From positions 1-64,000 of the forward strand of contig JALHQC010000006.1 in the NCBI GenBank assembly GCA_022842165.1: 64,000 nt of DNA, given 5' to 3'. Position 1 is the stretch's first letter, and the number at the start of each line of letters is the position of its first letter. A program made the position numbers and the translations under genes. Origin of the DNA: a bacterium (lineage in GTDB: Bacteria > Pseudomonadota > Alphaproteobacteria > Rhizobiales > Aestuariivirgaceae). The notes under the pieces were generated by a model. That model made no database searches and was not told the origin of the DNA. It saw only the letters and a list, made by a program, of their open reading frames with translations. Of this stretch, positions 1-7,410 are shown in pieces.

Positions 1-150
1 TTCGCCAAGATCAAACACCTGCTGCGCAAGGCCAAGCAGCGCACCATCACAACCGTCTGGCAAACCATCGGCCAGCTCCTCAGCGCATTCTCACCAGAGG
101 AATGCCAAAACTACTTCATTAATGCTGGCTGGAGCCGACTAAAATCATGA
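1..150 (+). CDS. IS630-family transposase, C-terminal end only
   Basis: The reading frame is open from the first base and ends at TGA 148-150, giving 49 residues. The pattern FAKIKHLLRKAKQRT, then a tryptophan-containing helix, then FSPEECQNYF and an AGW-type end, matches the tail of IS630/Tc1-like DDE transposases as I know them. The catalytic residues lie outside the window, so it cannot be said whether the element is intact. The next gene is on the opposite strand and faces it. Confidence 0.75.
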   Translation, partial: FAKIKHLLRKAKQRTITTVWQTIGQLLSAFSPEECQNYFINAGWSRLKS

Positions 151-165
151 CGCTCTAGAGCAACC

Positions 166-183
166 GGCGGTCAAATGACCGCC
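166..183. repeat. Perfect hairpin after the transposase
   Basis: GGCGGTCA-AA-TGACCGCC is a perfect 8-bp inverted repeat 15 bp after the transposase stop. The flanks extend the pairing loosely (CAAC to the left, AAGTTG to the right). It could be a terminator, part of the insertion-sequence end, or both. No T-run follows on either strand. Confidence 0.5.
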
Positions 184-257
184 GATAAGTTGCTCGCAAA
201 CTTTGAATCTGGCGCATTTTTCGCTTCGCAAGTGATTCCACTTGCTCGCCCAATGCG

Positions 258-845
258 CTAGCTGTTCAGATACCTGAACAGCCCTTCGATGCTGCCCGTG
301 CGGCTGATCGTGCCGACGAAGGTCGAGCGCAATTGCTGGGCGAGCCAGATGCCGCGCAAGTTGACGTCCTGCACGCGGTAGCCGCCGCCCCGCTTCGAGA
401 GACGGAAGATCACCTTGCCGCCGGTCGAGAGCCGGGTATCGACAAGCACTCCGCCGCCGGACTGCCGGCAGCTCACCACTTCGAGATCGGAGGCACGGAA
501 GCCCTTGCCATTCTTGGCCATGAATTCGCCGATGAAGCGCCGCGTCAGCGCCAGATATTCCGACTCGCGGGCTTTCGGCAGGTCCTTGCGATAGCGGCCC
601 AATGCGAACAGGCTCAGCGACCGGAGATCGGTGTAGCGCGCCGCAGCGCTGGTGAAGGCCGAGGCGCTGCCCGAACGCGCTGCGCGGTCGTAGGCCTCGC
701 CCACCGTCTTCACATAGGTGGCGGCCGCGCAAGCCGGGTTGGCCGCTGCCGGCGCGGGCACGAACGCCAGCAACCAGGCCACTGCAAGTGCCAGCGGCAG
801 GCGGGAAAACGGGTTCTGAAAAGCGGCGGCAAGCGTATTGATCAT
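258..845 (-). CDS. MlaC/Ttg2D-like periplasmic phospholipid-binding protein
   Basis: This 195-residue protein has a signal peptide (about residues 1-35, ending in an Ala-rich stretch). It then has the MlaC layout: an N-terminal helical part with the SLFALGRYRKDLP pattern, a segment like EYLALTRRFIGEFMAK, and a C-terminal beta part with GGYRVQDVNLRGIWLAQQLRS. MlaC proteins shuttle phospholipids across the periplasm between an MlaA-type outer-membrane protein and an MlaFEDB-type ABC transporter. It lies 48 bp behind a lipid acyltransferase gene on the same strand, suggesting a two-gene lipid operon. Two more MlaC-like genes occur at 7722 and 8408. The lipid ligand and partner transporter are unknown, and no mlaFED is present in the window. 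Confidence 0.85.
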   Translation of the reverse strand: MINTLAAAFQNPFSRLPLALAVAWLLAFVPAPAAANPACAAATYVKTVGEAYDRAARSGSASAFTSAAARYTDLRSLSLFALGRYRKDLPKARESEYLALTRRFIGEFMAKNGKGFRASDLEVVSCRQSGGGVLVDTRLSTGGKVIFRLSKRGGGYRVQDVNLRGIWLAQQLRSTFVGTISRTGSIEGLFRYLNS

Positions 846-893
846 GTACCCTCAAAGTTGATAATCAACCAGAAGTTCCGGGAACGCAACGGC

Positions 894-1844
894 TTACTCG
901 TCGCCCTTCGATTTGACGCCCTTGATACGGGCCTCGCGCAGATGCAGATCAAAGCTCGAGCCCTTGATATCCTCGGGCCGCGCCAGCCCGAAGGTGCGTT
1001 TCCGCAATTCCATGACGAGCTGCCCCCGATCCTCGATATGGGCGATCTCGTCGAAAGGGATGGGCTTGCCCACCCGCACCTTGAGGCGGGAACCGATCCG
1101 CCGCGCGGTTTCGCGGAAGACGAGCGACAGCCGCAGCGTCAGGCTCGTGTGGCTCGCCAATTGGAACAGCCGCGAATTCTGGCCGACGAAGAACACCGGA
1201 ACCACCGTTGCCTTCGACATCCGCAGCAGTTTCGCCGTGAACGGCGCCCAGGGCAGGTCGACGGCGGGGCCCTTGAGCGGCTTTTCCGAGGTCGAGACGC
1301 CGCCCCCCGGAAAGATGCCGATGGCGTGCCCGTTCTTCAGCCAGGCCTGGGCCTGAAGCCTTGAATTCACATTGGTCTCGCGGGCCTCGCGGGTCGGCGC
1401 GAAGGCGACGGGGAGGAGGTTCGCCGCGGCCTCCGGCGCCTGGCAGAGAACGTCGTTCGCCAGCACCTTGGTGTCGGGCCTGACCTTGGTTGCAAGCCAG
1501 GTGAGCGTGATCCCGTCCAGCACGCCGTAAGGGTGGTTGGCGATGAAGATGACGGGGCCAGCGGCAGGCGTTGCTGCAAGCGCCTCGACGTCATATTCCA
1601 CCCGCATCCGCAGCAGGCGGATTGCCGCGTCGAAGAAATTCTCGCCGCCCTTCACGCTTTTCTGGTGCTGGACATAAAGCTTCTTCAGCTTCCGCTGGCC
1701 GCCGAATCGTTCGATCGCCTGGATCACGGCGCGCTGCAGCGCCGGCTGGTCCGCCGTCGAATAGCTGAACCGCATTTTCTTGGGAGCCAGAAGGCTTGAG
1801 GGTTTGGGCATGTCCCGGCGGGCAATATCAGTCTCGATCACCAT
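894..1844 (-). CDS. PlsC-like lysophospholipid/ornithine-lipid acyltransferase (hemolysin-type)
   Basis: This 316-residue protein carries acyltransferase block I as NHPYGVLDG (about residues 103-111), with His104 and Asp110. This is the HX5D spacing of the OlsA/'putative hemolysin' branch rather than the classical HX4D. A later GIFPGGGVS block matches the FPEG-type motif that holds the phosphate of the acceptor. It would move an acyl chain to a lyso-lipid at the inner membrane. The MlaC-like gene downstream (48-bp gap) supports a role in membrane-lipid metabolism. ATG at 1844 was kept because it is the longest start; ATG at 1811 is an alternative, and neither has a strong ribosome-binding site. 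The substrate cannot be told. Confidence 0.8.
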   Translation of the reverse strand: MVIETDIARRDMPKPSSLLAPKKMRFSYSTADQPALQRAVIQAIERFGGQRKLKKLYVQHQKSVKGGENFFDAAIRLLRMRVEYDVEALAATPAAGPVIFIANHPYGVLDGITLTWLATKVRPDTKVLANDVLCQAPEAAANLLPVAFAPTREARETNVNSRLQAQAWLKNGHAIGIFPGGGVSTSEKPLKGPAVDLPWAPFTAKLLRMSKATVVPVFFVGQNSRLFQLASHTSLTLRLSLVFRETARRIGSRLKVRVGKPIPFDEIAHIEDRGQLVMELRKRTFGLARPEDIKGSSFDLHLREARIKGVKSKGDE

Positions 1845-1934
1845 GGCATTTCACGTAGCCCCATGCAACGCAAGACACTTCTCAGCGTGTGGCGTGCGGT
1901 TATAGTGCGGCAACACGAGGGGGAGGCTTTCAGC

Positions 1935-2558
1935 ATGTACACGATCTATTGCCGCAAGGGCGCGGGTTCCATGGCCGTCGAGGCGCTGCTCGAGGCTTGC
2001 GGCGCGGCCTACAAGGTCCACGACCTCGACCGGAATCCAGACGGTTCCCTGCCGGAGTACTTCCATCGCATCAATCCAAAAGCTGAGGTGCCAACCCTCA
2101 GGCTGCCCGATGACAGCATCATGACGGAAAGCGCGGCGATGATGATCCATCTGGCCGACCTTCACGGCGAAGCGGGCCTCGCGCCCGCGATTGCGGCACC
2201 CGAACGCGCGGAGTACCTGCGCTGGATGATCTTTCTCGCCACCGCCGTCTACGGCAGCGATCTCCGCATGTTCTACCCCGAACGCTTCACGACAGATGCT
2301 GCAGGCTGCGACGGCATCAAGGCGCATGCGGAGAAGTCGATGGCGCGCGAGTTCGAGATCTATGCCGAGGCGCTGGGCACCAAGCCCTTCACGCTAAGCG
2401 GGAAGATGACGGCGCTCGACATCTACGCCGCCATGCTGGTGAGTTGGGCGCCGGACGTTCCCGCTGTCTTCGCAAAGCACCCGAACCTCAAGGCGATGTA
2501 TGACAAGGTGACCGCGCATCCCGCCATCGCCAAGGTCTGGGCCCGGAACGGGATTTAG
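1935..2558 (+). CDS. Glutathione S-transferase family protein
   Basis: This is a 207-residue protein with the two-domain GST plan. The N-terminal thioredoxin-like fold opens with YTIYCRKGAGSMAVEALLE and contains NPKAEVPTL (cis-proline loop) and the TESAAMMIHLAD segment that binds the glutathione gamma-glutamyl group. An all-helical C-terminal domain has the MTALDIYAAML folding motif. ATG at 1935 was preferred over an upstream ATG at 1863 because GAGGGGGAGG sits just before it and the protein then starts directly with the first strand. The substrate is unknown. It is divergent from the acyltransferase. Confidence 0.85.
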   Translation: MYTIYCRKGAGSMAVEALLEACGAAYKVHDLDRNPDGSLPEYFHRINPKAEVPTLRLPDDSIMTESAAMMIHLADLHGEAGLAPAIAAPERAEYLRWMIFLATAVYGSDLRMFYPERFTTDAAGCDGIKAHAEKSMAREFEIYAEALGTKPFTLSGKMTALDIYAAMLVSWAPDVPAVFAKHPNLKAMYDKVTAHPAIAKVWARNGI

Positions 2559-2648
2559 CCCCAGCGGCCCTTCGCTCCGGAACAATCGCTGCTCCGTGCC
2601 ATTCTGCCTGCATCGCCCTCTGTGTTCACAACCGGACAGGAGAGAAAA

Positions 2649-3104
2649 ATGCAAGGCAGCTACCTCCGCTTCATTGCGATGGTCCTCACCTCGACCGTCA
2701 TCATGTACGGCGTCATGTATCTGAACACCTATGAATGGAGCCACGTCTTCTTCAGCGAGACACGCGTCTACATGGCCGTGCTGATGGGCGCGGTCATGAC
2801 CGTGGTGATGCTCGCCTTCATGCGCGGCATGTACAAGAACACGGCTATGAACATCGGCCTGATCGGGGCAGCGGTCGTCATCTTCGCGGCGGCACTTTAC
2901 CTCGTGCGAAGCCAGGTGACGGTCGAAGACGAGTCCTGGATGCGCGCCATGATCCCGCATCACTCGATCGCCATCCTCACCAGCGAGCGCGCAAACCTCA
3001 AGGACCCGCGCGTCCGCGAACTGGCGCAAGGCATCGTTGAAACCCAGCGCAAGGAAATCGCCGAAATGGAAGACCTGCTCAGGGATCTGGGTGGCCAGCC
3101 GTAG
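2649..3104 (+). CDS. DUF305-domain membrane protein
   Basis: This 151-residue protein starts with three hydrophobic segments (about residues 8-28, 38-58 and 65-85) and ends in a soluble helical part with WMRAMIPHHSIAILTSERA and ETQRKEIAEMEDLL. The PHH histidine pair and following helix are the DUF305 signature (four-helix, ferritin-like fold). The family is often found near metal-handling genes, but its function is not established. ATG at 2649 was chosen over an upstream in-frame start at 2622 because ACAGGAGAG precedes it at good spacing. The gene stands alone between a GST and a repeat-containing gap. Confidence 0.8.
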   Translation: MQGSYLRFIAMVLTSTVIMYGVMYLNTYEWSHVFFSETRVYMAVLMGAVMTVVMLAFMRGMYKNTAMNIGLIGAAVVIFAAALYLVRSQVTVEDESWMRAMIPHHSIAILTSERANLKDPRVRELAQGIVETQRKEIAEMEDLLRDLGGQP

Positions 3105-3115
3105 CGCCTCCTGTG

Positions 3116-3165
3116 CCTTCTCCCTTGCAAGAACGGGAGAAGGCGCATCGCGGCGAGATCGCGCG
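3116..3165. repeat. Dispersed palindromic repeat, copy A (CCTTCTCCC type)
   Basis: CCTTCTCCC (3116-3124) is mirrored by GGGAGAAGG (3135-3143). A GC-rich tail GCATCGCGGCGAGATCGCGC follows. The same module recurs at about 4026, 4110 and 4227. A separate well-known element, CGTCATTCCGGCGAAAGCCGG, sits at about 3183-3203. Confidence 0.75.
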
Positions 3166-3254
3166 TCTTTAACTTACCTGACCGTCATTCCGGCGAAAGC
3201 CGGAACCCGGCTCTTTGCGCTCATGCACGTGTGCCGACACATATGAGCTTCAGA

Positions 3255-3281
3255 TTGGTGCGGCCTGTTCGGCCGCACCAA
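3255..3281. terminator. Perfect 11-bp hairpin after the GNAT gene
   Basis: TTGGTGCGGCC-TGTTC-GGCCGCACCAA is a perfect 11-bp stem with a 5-base loop. It lies 10 bp past the stop codon of the GNAT gene that runs leftward. There is no clean T-tract, so it may be a weak terminator or an mRNA 3'-end stabiliser. Confidence 0.6.
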
Positions 3282-3291
3282 GTGTCATTTG

Positions 3292-3753
3292 CTATCCAAC
3301 CCGTTTCCAGAAAACGATCTTGTCGTCACCTGCTGCCCAGAAATCACGGATGCGCGCCTCTTCGGCATAGCCATTCTTCCGGTAGAACTCGCGTGTCTGT
3401 GCGAACTCATCTTTTCCGGACGTGTCGGCAATGAGCACGCGGCATCCTCGAGCGCGCAATTCGGCCTCAAGAGACTTCACAATGGCGCTGCCATATCCGC
3501 TGCCCTGTCTGGACGAATGCACCGCAATGGCCAGCATATTCCAGGTGTCCTCAGTAAGTTGCTCTGGGGCGGCGTAGCAAAAGCCAACTGCTGCGCCGTC
3601 CGCTTCACAGGTAAGCCAAAGGTCACGGCTGTTTGCATCATTGAGAAAACCGCTCAGCATCCCTGCCAGCATTTCACTGGGGAAGAGCCCGGTCGCATCG
3701 AGCACCCCTTGCAGGCTCAAGATGTCGTTGGACGTTGTAGGTCTGATATTCAT
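3292..3753 (-). CDS. GNAT-family N-acetyltransferase
   Basis: This is a 153-residue protein with the single GNAT fold. It begins MNIRPTTSND, has a central LAIAVHSSRQGSGYGSAIVKSLE block (the QGSGYG pyrophosphate-binding loop, variant of Q/RxxGxG/A for acetyl-CoA), and ends with FYRKNGYAEEARIRDFW, the usual motif B region. It transfers an acetyl group from acetyl-CoA to an amine, but the substrate is unknown. ATG at 3753 was preferred to GTG at 3771 because GNAT proteins usually start right at the first strand. It is flanked on both sides by intergenic repeats. Confidence 0.85.
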   Translation of the reverse strand: MNIRPTTSNDILSLQGVLDATGLFPSEMLAGMLSGFLNDANSRDLWLTCEADGAAVGFCYAAPEQLTEDTWNMLAIAVHSSRQGSGYGSAIVKSLEAELRARGCRVLIADTSGKDEFAQTREFYRKNGYAEEARIRDFWAAGDDKIVFWKRVG

Positions 3754-4426
3754 GATGTTGAAGTCTTTCACATTGGAACGGTGTGGCGCACGTCGCTCAC
3801 TGCACTTGAAAGCGTGAGATTTGACGGGCCAAGCACAAGGGAGAACCGCCTGTTGAAATCAGCGGTCCGCTATCAAGTCGCATTCCCAAAAGGGACTCAG
3901 CGGTTGCCCGCACTCTCCAACATAAAATCTCCGTGTCCGGCATTTGCCGGACAGAAAGCCTCGTAGAGCGTCCAGAGGCTTGGCGCAATCGTTCTCGCTG
4001 GTGTTGCGTAAGTCCCAGGGCAGGCCCTTCTCCCATACAAGCACGAGAGAAGTCGCATCGCGGCGAGTTCGCGCTTCTTCGCCACCCACCAACCCTGTCG
4101 GCTCCTGAGCCTTCTCCCGTGGCAAAGCCAAGGGAGAAGGTGGCCGAAGGCCGGATGAGGGCCTGCCAAAGCAGAACTCTACTGCCAATCGAAACTGCGG
4201 ACAGAGCCCTCATCCCCCTGCCGGGACCTTCTCCCACGAAGACGCGGGAGAAGGCGCATCGCGGCGAGAGCGCGCATCTGTCTGCGTTGACTTCACTCCA
4301 GCAAAAGTTCGAACCAAACGCAGTTACATTGGTACAGAAGTTTGGTAGTCAAATGCATTGTCAGCGTCATTCCGGATTTGGAATACAGCTCCTTTCAATC
4401 GCACCCATCATTCAAGGAGATTCAGA
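3754..4426. other. Gene-free, repeat-rich stretch
   Basis: I see no convincing gene in this roughly 670-bp gap. It holds three copies of the CCTTCTCCC...GGGAGAAGG module (about 4026-4075, 4110-4166 and 4227-4277), GGATGAGGG-like sequences between them, and a CGTCATTCCGGA fragment near 4366. Open frames through it read the repeat in different directions and have no family resemblance. Confidence 0.7.
4026..4277. repeat. Dispersed palindromic repeat, copies B, C and D
   Basis: Copy B (4026-4075) is degenerate: CCTTCTCCC pairs with GAGAGAAG and is followed by CGCATCGCGGCGAGTTCGCGC. Copy C (4110-4140) has perfect arms and a different tail (TGGCCGAAGGCCGGATGAGGG). Copy D (4227-4277) has perfect arms and the GCATCGCGGCGAGAGCGCGC tail shared with copy A at 3116. 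Three copies in 250 bp suggest local duplication or repeated insertion. Confidence 0.75.
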
Positions 4427-4720
4427 TTGCGGGCAATTCCGCCATTCAAGCTTATCCCCACTCCGCTGGACTCAGAGGCTGAAGAGCTGCCGAAATTCCA
4501 ATGGGCTCCTGAAGAAGTTGGGAGCAGGCATCAGTTAGGTGGGAGTCCTCGATTTCTTCAAAGCGATGTTGTTGAGCAATGCAACTGCGGCAAGGACATG
4601 ACCTTCTATGCCCAGCTTGACTCGATTAGTGATGAGTTCATTCTCGCGGACTGCGGAATGATATATGTCTTCGTCTGTTTCGACTGTTTTGAAACCAGGA
4701 GTGTGTTTCAATCCTCTTGA
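4427..4720 (+). CDS. Small DUF1963/YwqG-like protein with a Cys-rich motif
   Basis: This is a 97-residue protein starting at TTG 4427, chosen because AAGGAG (4414-4419) lies seven bases before it and no ATG fits as well. It contains HQLGGSPRFLQ, then CNCGKDMTFYAQLDS, then ADCGMIYVFVCFDC and a QS end. The GG-P-Q...M-F-AQLDS...D-G-YVF-C order is what I know from the C-terminal half of DUF1963 (YwqG-like) proteins, and the CxC and CFDC pairs could hold a metal. It is much shorter than usual DUF1963 proteins, so it may be a minimal form or a fragment. Its base composition is more AT-rich than neighbouring genes, and it sits between repeats and a broken marR, hinting at acquired DNA. Confidence 0.55.
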   Translation: MRAIPPFKLIPTPLDSEAEELPKFQWAPEEVGSRHQLGGSPRFLQSDVVEQCNCGKDMTFYAQLDSISDEFILADCGMIYVFVCFDCFETRSVFQSS

Positions 4721-4771
4721 TGAGTGATCGCGATCCCGCAGATCCAAAGGTGGTGCCTGCCAGCCCCGCAC

Positions 4772-5280
4772 TTACTTCCCACCCGCACCACACAGCAACT
4801 CCGTCACCACCGCCATCGCTTTCCGCAAGCTCTCTTGTTCCTCCGCGCTCAACTCCTCCAACCGCGCTTCCAGCGTCACTTGCTCTGCCCAATTGCTGCG
4901 ATCCACAAGGGCACGGCCGGTGGAGGTCAGACGCAGGGCGGATTTGCGGCGGTCGGGGGCCGGGGCCTTGGACAGCAAGTTCCTGGCGCTCAGCCGCTTG
5001 ACCAGCCGGCTCATTTCGCCGTCGTCGATCGACAGGTTCCTGGCCACCGCCGCCTGCTGTCGCCGCGTTCGGACCGCAGGTCCCTCAAAATGCGCAGTTC
5101 CTTGGGCGTTACGCCCGCCGCACGGCCGATCAGGGGAACGAGACTGTCCCTGCAATGTTGTATGAAAGCGGCGCATTCGGCAACCGGCGGCGGCTTCGGC
5201 GGGAGGTGAGGTGCCGGAACAGGCTCCGGCTTGACCGGAAGGTGCGCGCTGATGCGGAGGATCGCCGGCATCCGGTACAT
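4772..5280 (-). pseudogene. MarR-family regulator, broken by a frameshift
   Basis: Two frames together make one MarR protein. The N-terminal frame starts at ATG 5280 (MYRMPAILRISAHLP...) and carries helix 1 through LRILRDLRSERG. The C-terminal frame supplies AAVARNLSIDDGEMSRLVKRL (recognition helix), KAPAPDRRKSALRLTSTGRALV (wing) and the last dimerisation helix. The switch lies near 5060-5070 and fits loss of one base. The rest shows no stop codons, so this is either a recent mutation or a sequencing error. An intact protein would be a winged-helix dimer of about 165-170 residues. Confidence 0.75.
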
Positions 5281-5390
5281 CCTGGAATTTATACCTATTG
5301 CGTCTGTTGTTGTCAAGAACAGGCCCGAAGCCCGGCTGGGGTTTCGCGGCAACGTCAGGCCGCACATCGATCAGGGGCTGCAATTCCTGC

Positions 5391-5455
5391 TTGCCTGACG
5401 GCGTCAGGTCGATTGCGCCTTTCGTGCTTACCCATAGTTGCCTGACGGCGTCAGG
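5391..5455. promoter_or_regulatory. Two identical 15-bp palindromes between metF and marR
   Basis: CCTGACGGCGTCAGG occurs at 5394-5408 and again at 5441-5455. Both copies are preceded by TTG, so 18 bases are identical, and their starts are 47 bp apart. Each is a perfect 7-bp dyad around a single central base. They lie 114-175 bp upstream of the marR start and past the metF stop. They could be operator pairs for MarR (or another dimeric regulator) or a duplicated 3'-end hairpin of metF; no T-run supports a terminator. Confidence 0.5.
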
Positions 5456-5524
5456 CCACTCCCACTTGAATGAGGCGTCAAAAAGCTCCGATTTCGCGGC
5501 AAAATGCGCGCGAATCCCGGCCGT

Positions 5525-6418
5525 TCACGCCGCTTGCGCCACACTTCCCAGCCCCAGCACGCGGCAGATGGCATAGACGAGGTCGGCGCGGTTCAGCGTG
5601 TAGAAGTGAAAGTGCTGCACCCCCTCGCGGCGCAGCGCGTCCACCTGTTCGGCGGCCACCATGGCGGCCACGAGGTTTCGTGTTTCGGGGTCCTCGTCGA
5701 GGCCCTGGAAGCGCCGGGCAAGTGCGGGGGGAACATGCGCACCGCATTTCGCGGCGAACTCGCTCACCTTCGCAAACGACGTGATCGGCAGGATGCCGGG
5801 GATCAGCTCGATGTCGATGCCGCGCGCGGCGATGCGGTCGCGGAGCCTGAGGAAAAACGCGTTATGGAAGAAGAACTGCGAAATGGCGCGGGTGGCGCCG
5901 TGTTCCGCCTTGTCGGCCATGAAGGCGAGGTCCTCCTCGATCGAGACGGATTCCGGATGGCGCTCGGGGTAGGCGGAAACCGAGATTTCGAAATCGCCCA
6001 GTTCATGCCCCAGCTCGCGGATGCCGCGCACGAGGTCGGCGGCGTTGCGATAGCCTTCCGGGTGCGGCACGAACCTGGTGCCCACGCCGCCCGGCGGGTC
6101 GCCGCGCAGCGCCAGGATGTGGCGCACGCCTGCGGCATGGAAGTCGCGCACCGTGTCGTTCACTTCCTGTTTGCTGGCTCCCACGCAGGTGAGATGCGCC
6201 ACGGGCTTGAGGCTCGTTTCAGAGGCGATGCGGCGCACGGTGTTCAGCGTCCGGTCGCGCGTCGTTCCGCCCGCGCCATAGGTGACGGAGACGAACTGCG
6301 GGGCGACCGTCTCGAGCTTGGCGATGGTGCGCCAGAAGCTTTCGTCTCCATCACCCTTCGGCGGAAAGAACTCGAAAGACACTGTAATTCCGGAGGTATC
6401 TTCGGCGAAGGCGATCAT
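5525..6418 (-). CDS. metF: Methylenetetrahydrofolate reductase
   Basis: This 297-residue protein has the length and landmarks of bacterial MetF: SFEFFPPKG near the start, VSVTYGAGGTTRDRT, HLTCVGA, ILALRGDPP, the SVSAYPERHPES stretch, QFFFHNAFFLRLRDR and a C-terminal HFYTLNRADL. It uses NADH and FAD to reduce methylene-THF to methyl-THF, the methyl donor for methionine synthesis. Its ATG (6418-6416) overlaps the stop of the upstream ArsR-methyltransferase gene as ATGA, so the two are translationally coupled and share the promoter upstream of 7410. No metH is visible in the window. Confidence 0.95.
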   Translation of the reverse strand: MIAFAEDTSGITVSFEFFPPKGDGDESFWRTIAKLETVAPQFVSVTYGAGGTTRDRTLNTVRRIASETSLKPVAHLTCVGASKQEVNDTVRDFHAAGVRHILALRGDPPGGVGTRFVPHPEGYRNAADLVRGIRELGHELGDFEISVSAYPERHPESVSIEEDLAFMADKAEHGATRAISQFFFHNAFFLRLRDRIAARGIDIELIPGILPITSFAKVSEFAAKCGAHVPPALARRFQGLDEDPETRNLVAAMVAAEQVDALRREGVQHFHFYTLNRADLVYAICRVLGLGSVAQAA

Positions 6419-7410
6419 GGGGCGCTTTCCAGTGCTGCGGCGGAGTTCTTTTGCTGTCCGGGCGTTCCGGGCGCGGTCGCGAGCCAGAGCGAGACGGTGA
6501 GGCCGGTGCCGTGGCTGCGCCAGGGCGGCGGCAGCACGTCGTGCTGGGTGAGCATCAGGCCGGCGCGCTGCAGCCATTGCGCCATGTGTTCGGCGGCGAT
6601 GCCGAGCCTGCGGTGGGCGTGATCGGTGCGGAGTTCGTCGACATCATGAGGCGCGAAATCGACGATCAGCAGGCGGCCGCCGGGCTCCAGGATGCGGGCG
6701 GCTTCGAGGAGGGCGCGCGCCGGATCCTCAAGGAAGTGCAGCACCTGGTGAATGGTCACGAAGTCGCTGAAGCCGTCGGGGAAGGGAAGCGCATAGATCT
6801 CGCCGTGGCGGACCTGCGCATTGCGGATGCCGGCTGATTCGAGGTTCACGCGGGCCATCGCCAGCATGTCGCGGCTCGAATCGATGCCGATCGACTGGGC
6901 AGCGCGGGATGCGAAGCGGCGGAGGACCGCGCCGGTTCCGGTGCCGAGGTCGACGTGGAGGCGAATGGGCTGGCTGCCCGCCAGCTTCACCATGGCGTGC
7001 TCGACGTCCTCCTCGCGCACGTGGAGCGAGCGGAGCTGCTCCCAGCGGGCGGCATTGTCGCGGAAATAGATGGCGGCGGCCTCGGCGCGGCGGTTGCGGA
7101 TGTCCTCGAGGCGGGCCAGGTCTCCGGCAAGGACCGGGTCGCCGCCGGGCAGCAGGTCGACGATCGCCCGGGCCAGCGCGCCGCCCATGTCTTCCTCGCG
7201 CAGGCGGAACAGCACCCAGTTTCCCTCCTTGTGGCGGCTGATCAGGCCTGCCTCCGCCATCAGCTTCAGGTGGCGGCTGACGCGCGGCTGGCTCTGGCCC
7301 AAAATCTGCGTCAGCTCGCTGACATTGGCCTCGCCATGCGACAGCACAAACAGGATCCGCACCCGGGTAACTTCCCCAGCCGCGCGCAATCCTGCCAAAA
7401 TTTCATCCAT
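6415..7410 (-). CDS. ArsR-family regulator fused to a SAM-dependent methyltransferase domain (SahR-like)
   Basis: This 331-residue protein has an N-terminal ArsR winged helix (about residues 1-90: RILFVLSHGEANVSELTQIL, then QPRVSRHLKLMAEAGLI). A class I methyltransferase domain follows, with motif I VDLGTGTGAVL, an acidic loop IGIDSSRDML, and LEPGGRLLIVDF. The ArsR segment lacks the CVC metal site of arsenic sensors. In alphaproteobacteria such fusions sit next to metF/metH and are thought to sense S-adenosylhomocysteine. The four-base overlap with metF and the ATAAAGATATCTTTAT-like boxes upstream support autoregulated control of the SAM cycle. Whether the methyltransferase domain is catalytic or only a ligand sensor cannot be seen. 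Confidence 0.9.
   Translation of the reverse strand: MDEILAGLRAAGEVTRVRILFVLSHGEANVSELTQILGQSQPRVSRHLKLMAEAGLISRHKEGNWVLFRLREEDMGGALARAIVDLLPGGDPVLAGDLARLEDIRNRRAEAAAIYFRDNAARWEQLRSLHVREEDVEHAMVKLAGSQPIRLHVDLGTGTGAVLRRFASRAAQSIGIDSSRDMLAMARVNLESAGIRNAQVRHGEIYALPFPDGFSDFVTIHQVLHFLEDPARALLEAARILEPGGRLLIVDFAPHDVDELRTDHAHRRLGIAAEHMAQWLQRAGLMLTQHDVLPPPWRSHGTGLTVSLWLATAPGTPGQQKNSAAALESAP

Noticed and set aside
3797-4538. Overlapping frames on both strands in the repeat-rich gap
   Set aside because: They translate the palindromic repeats in several frames, without starts with ribosome-binding sites or any family likeness.
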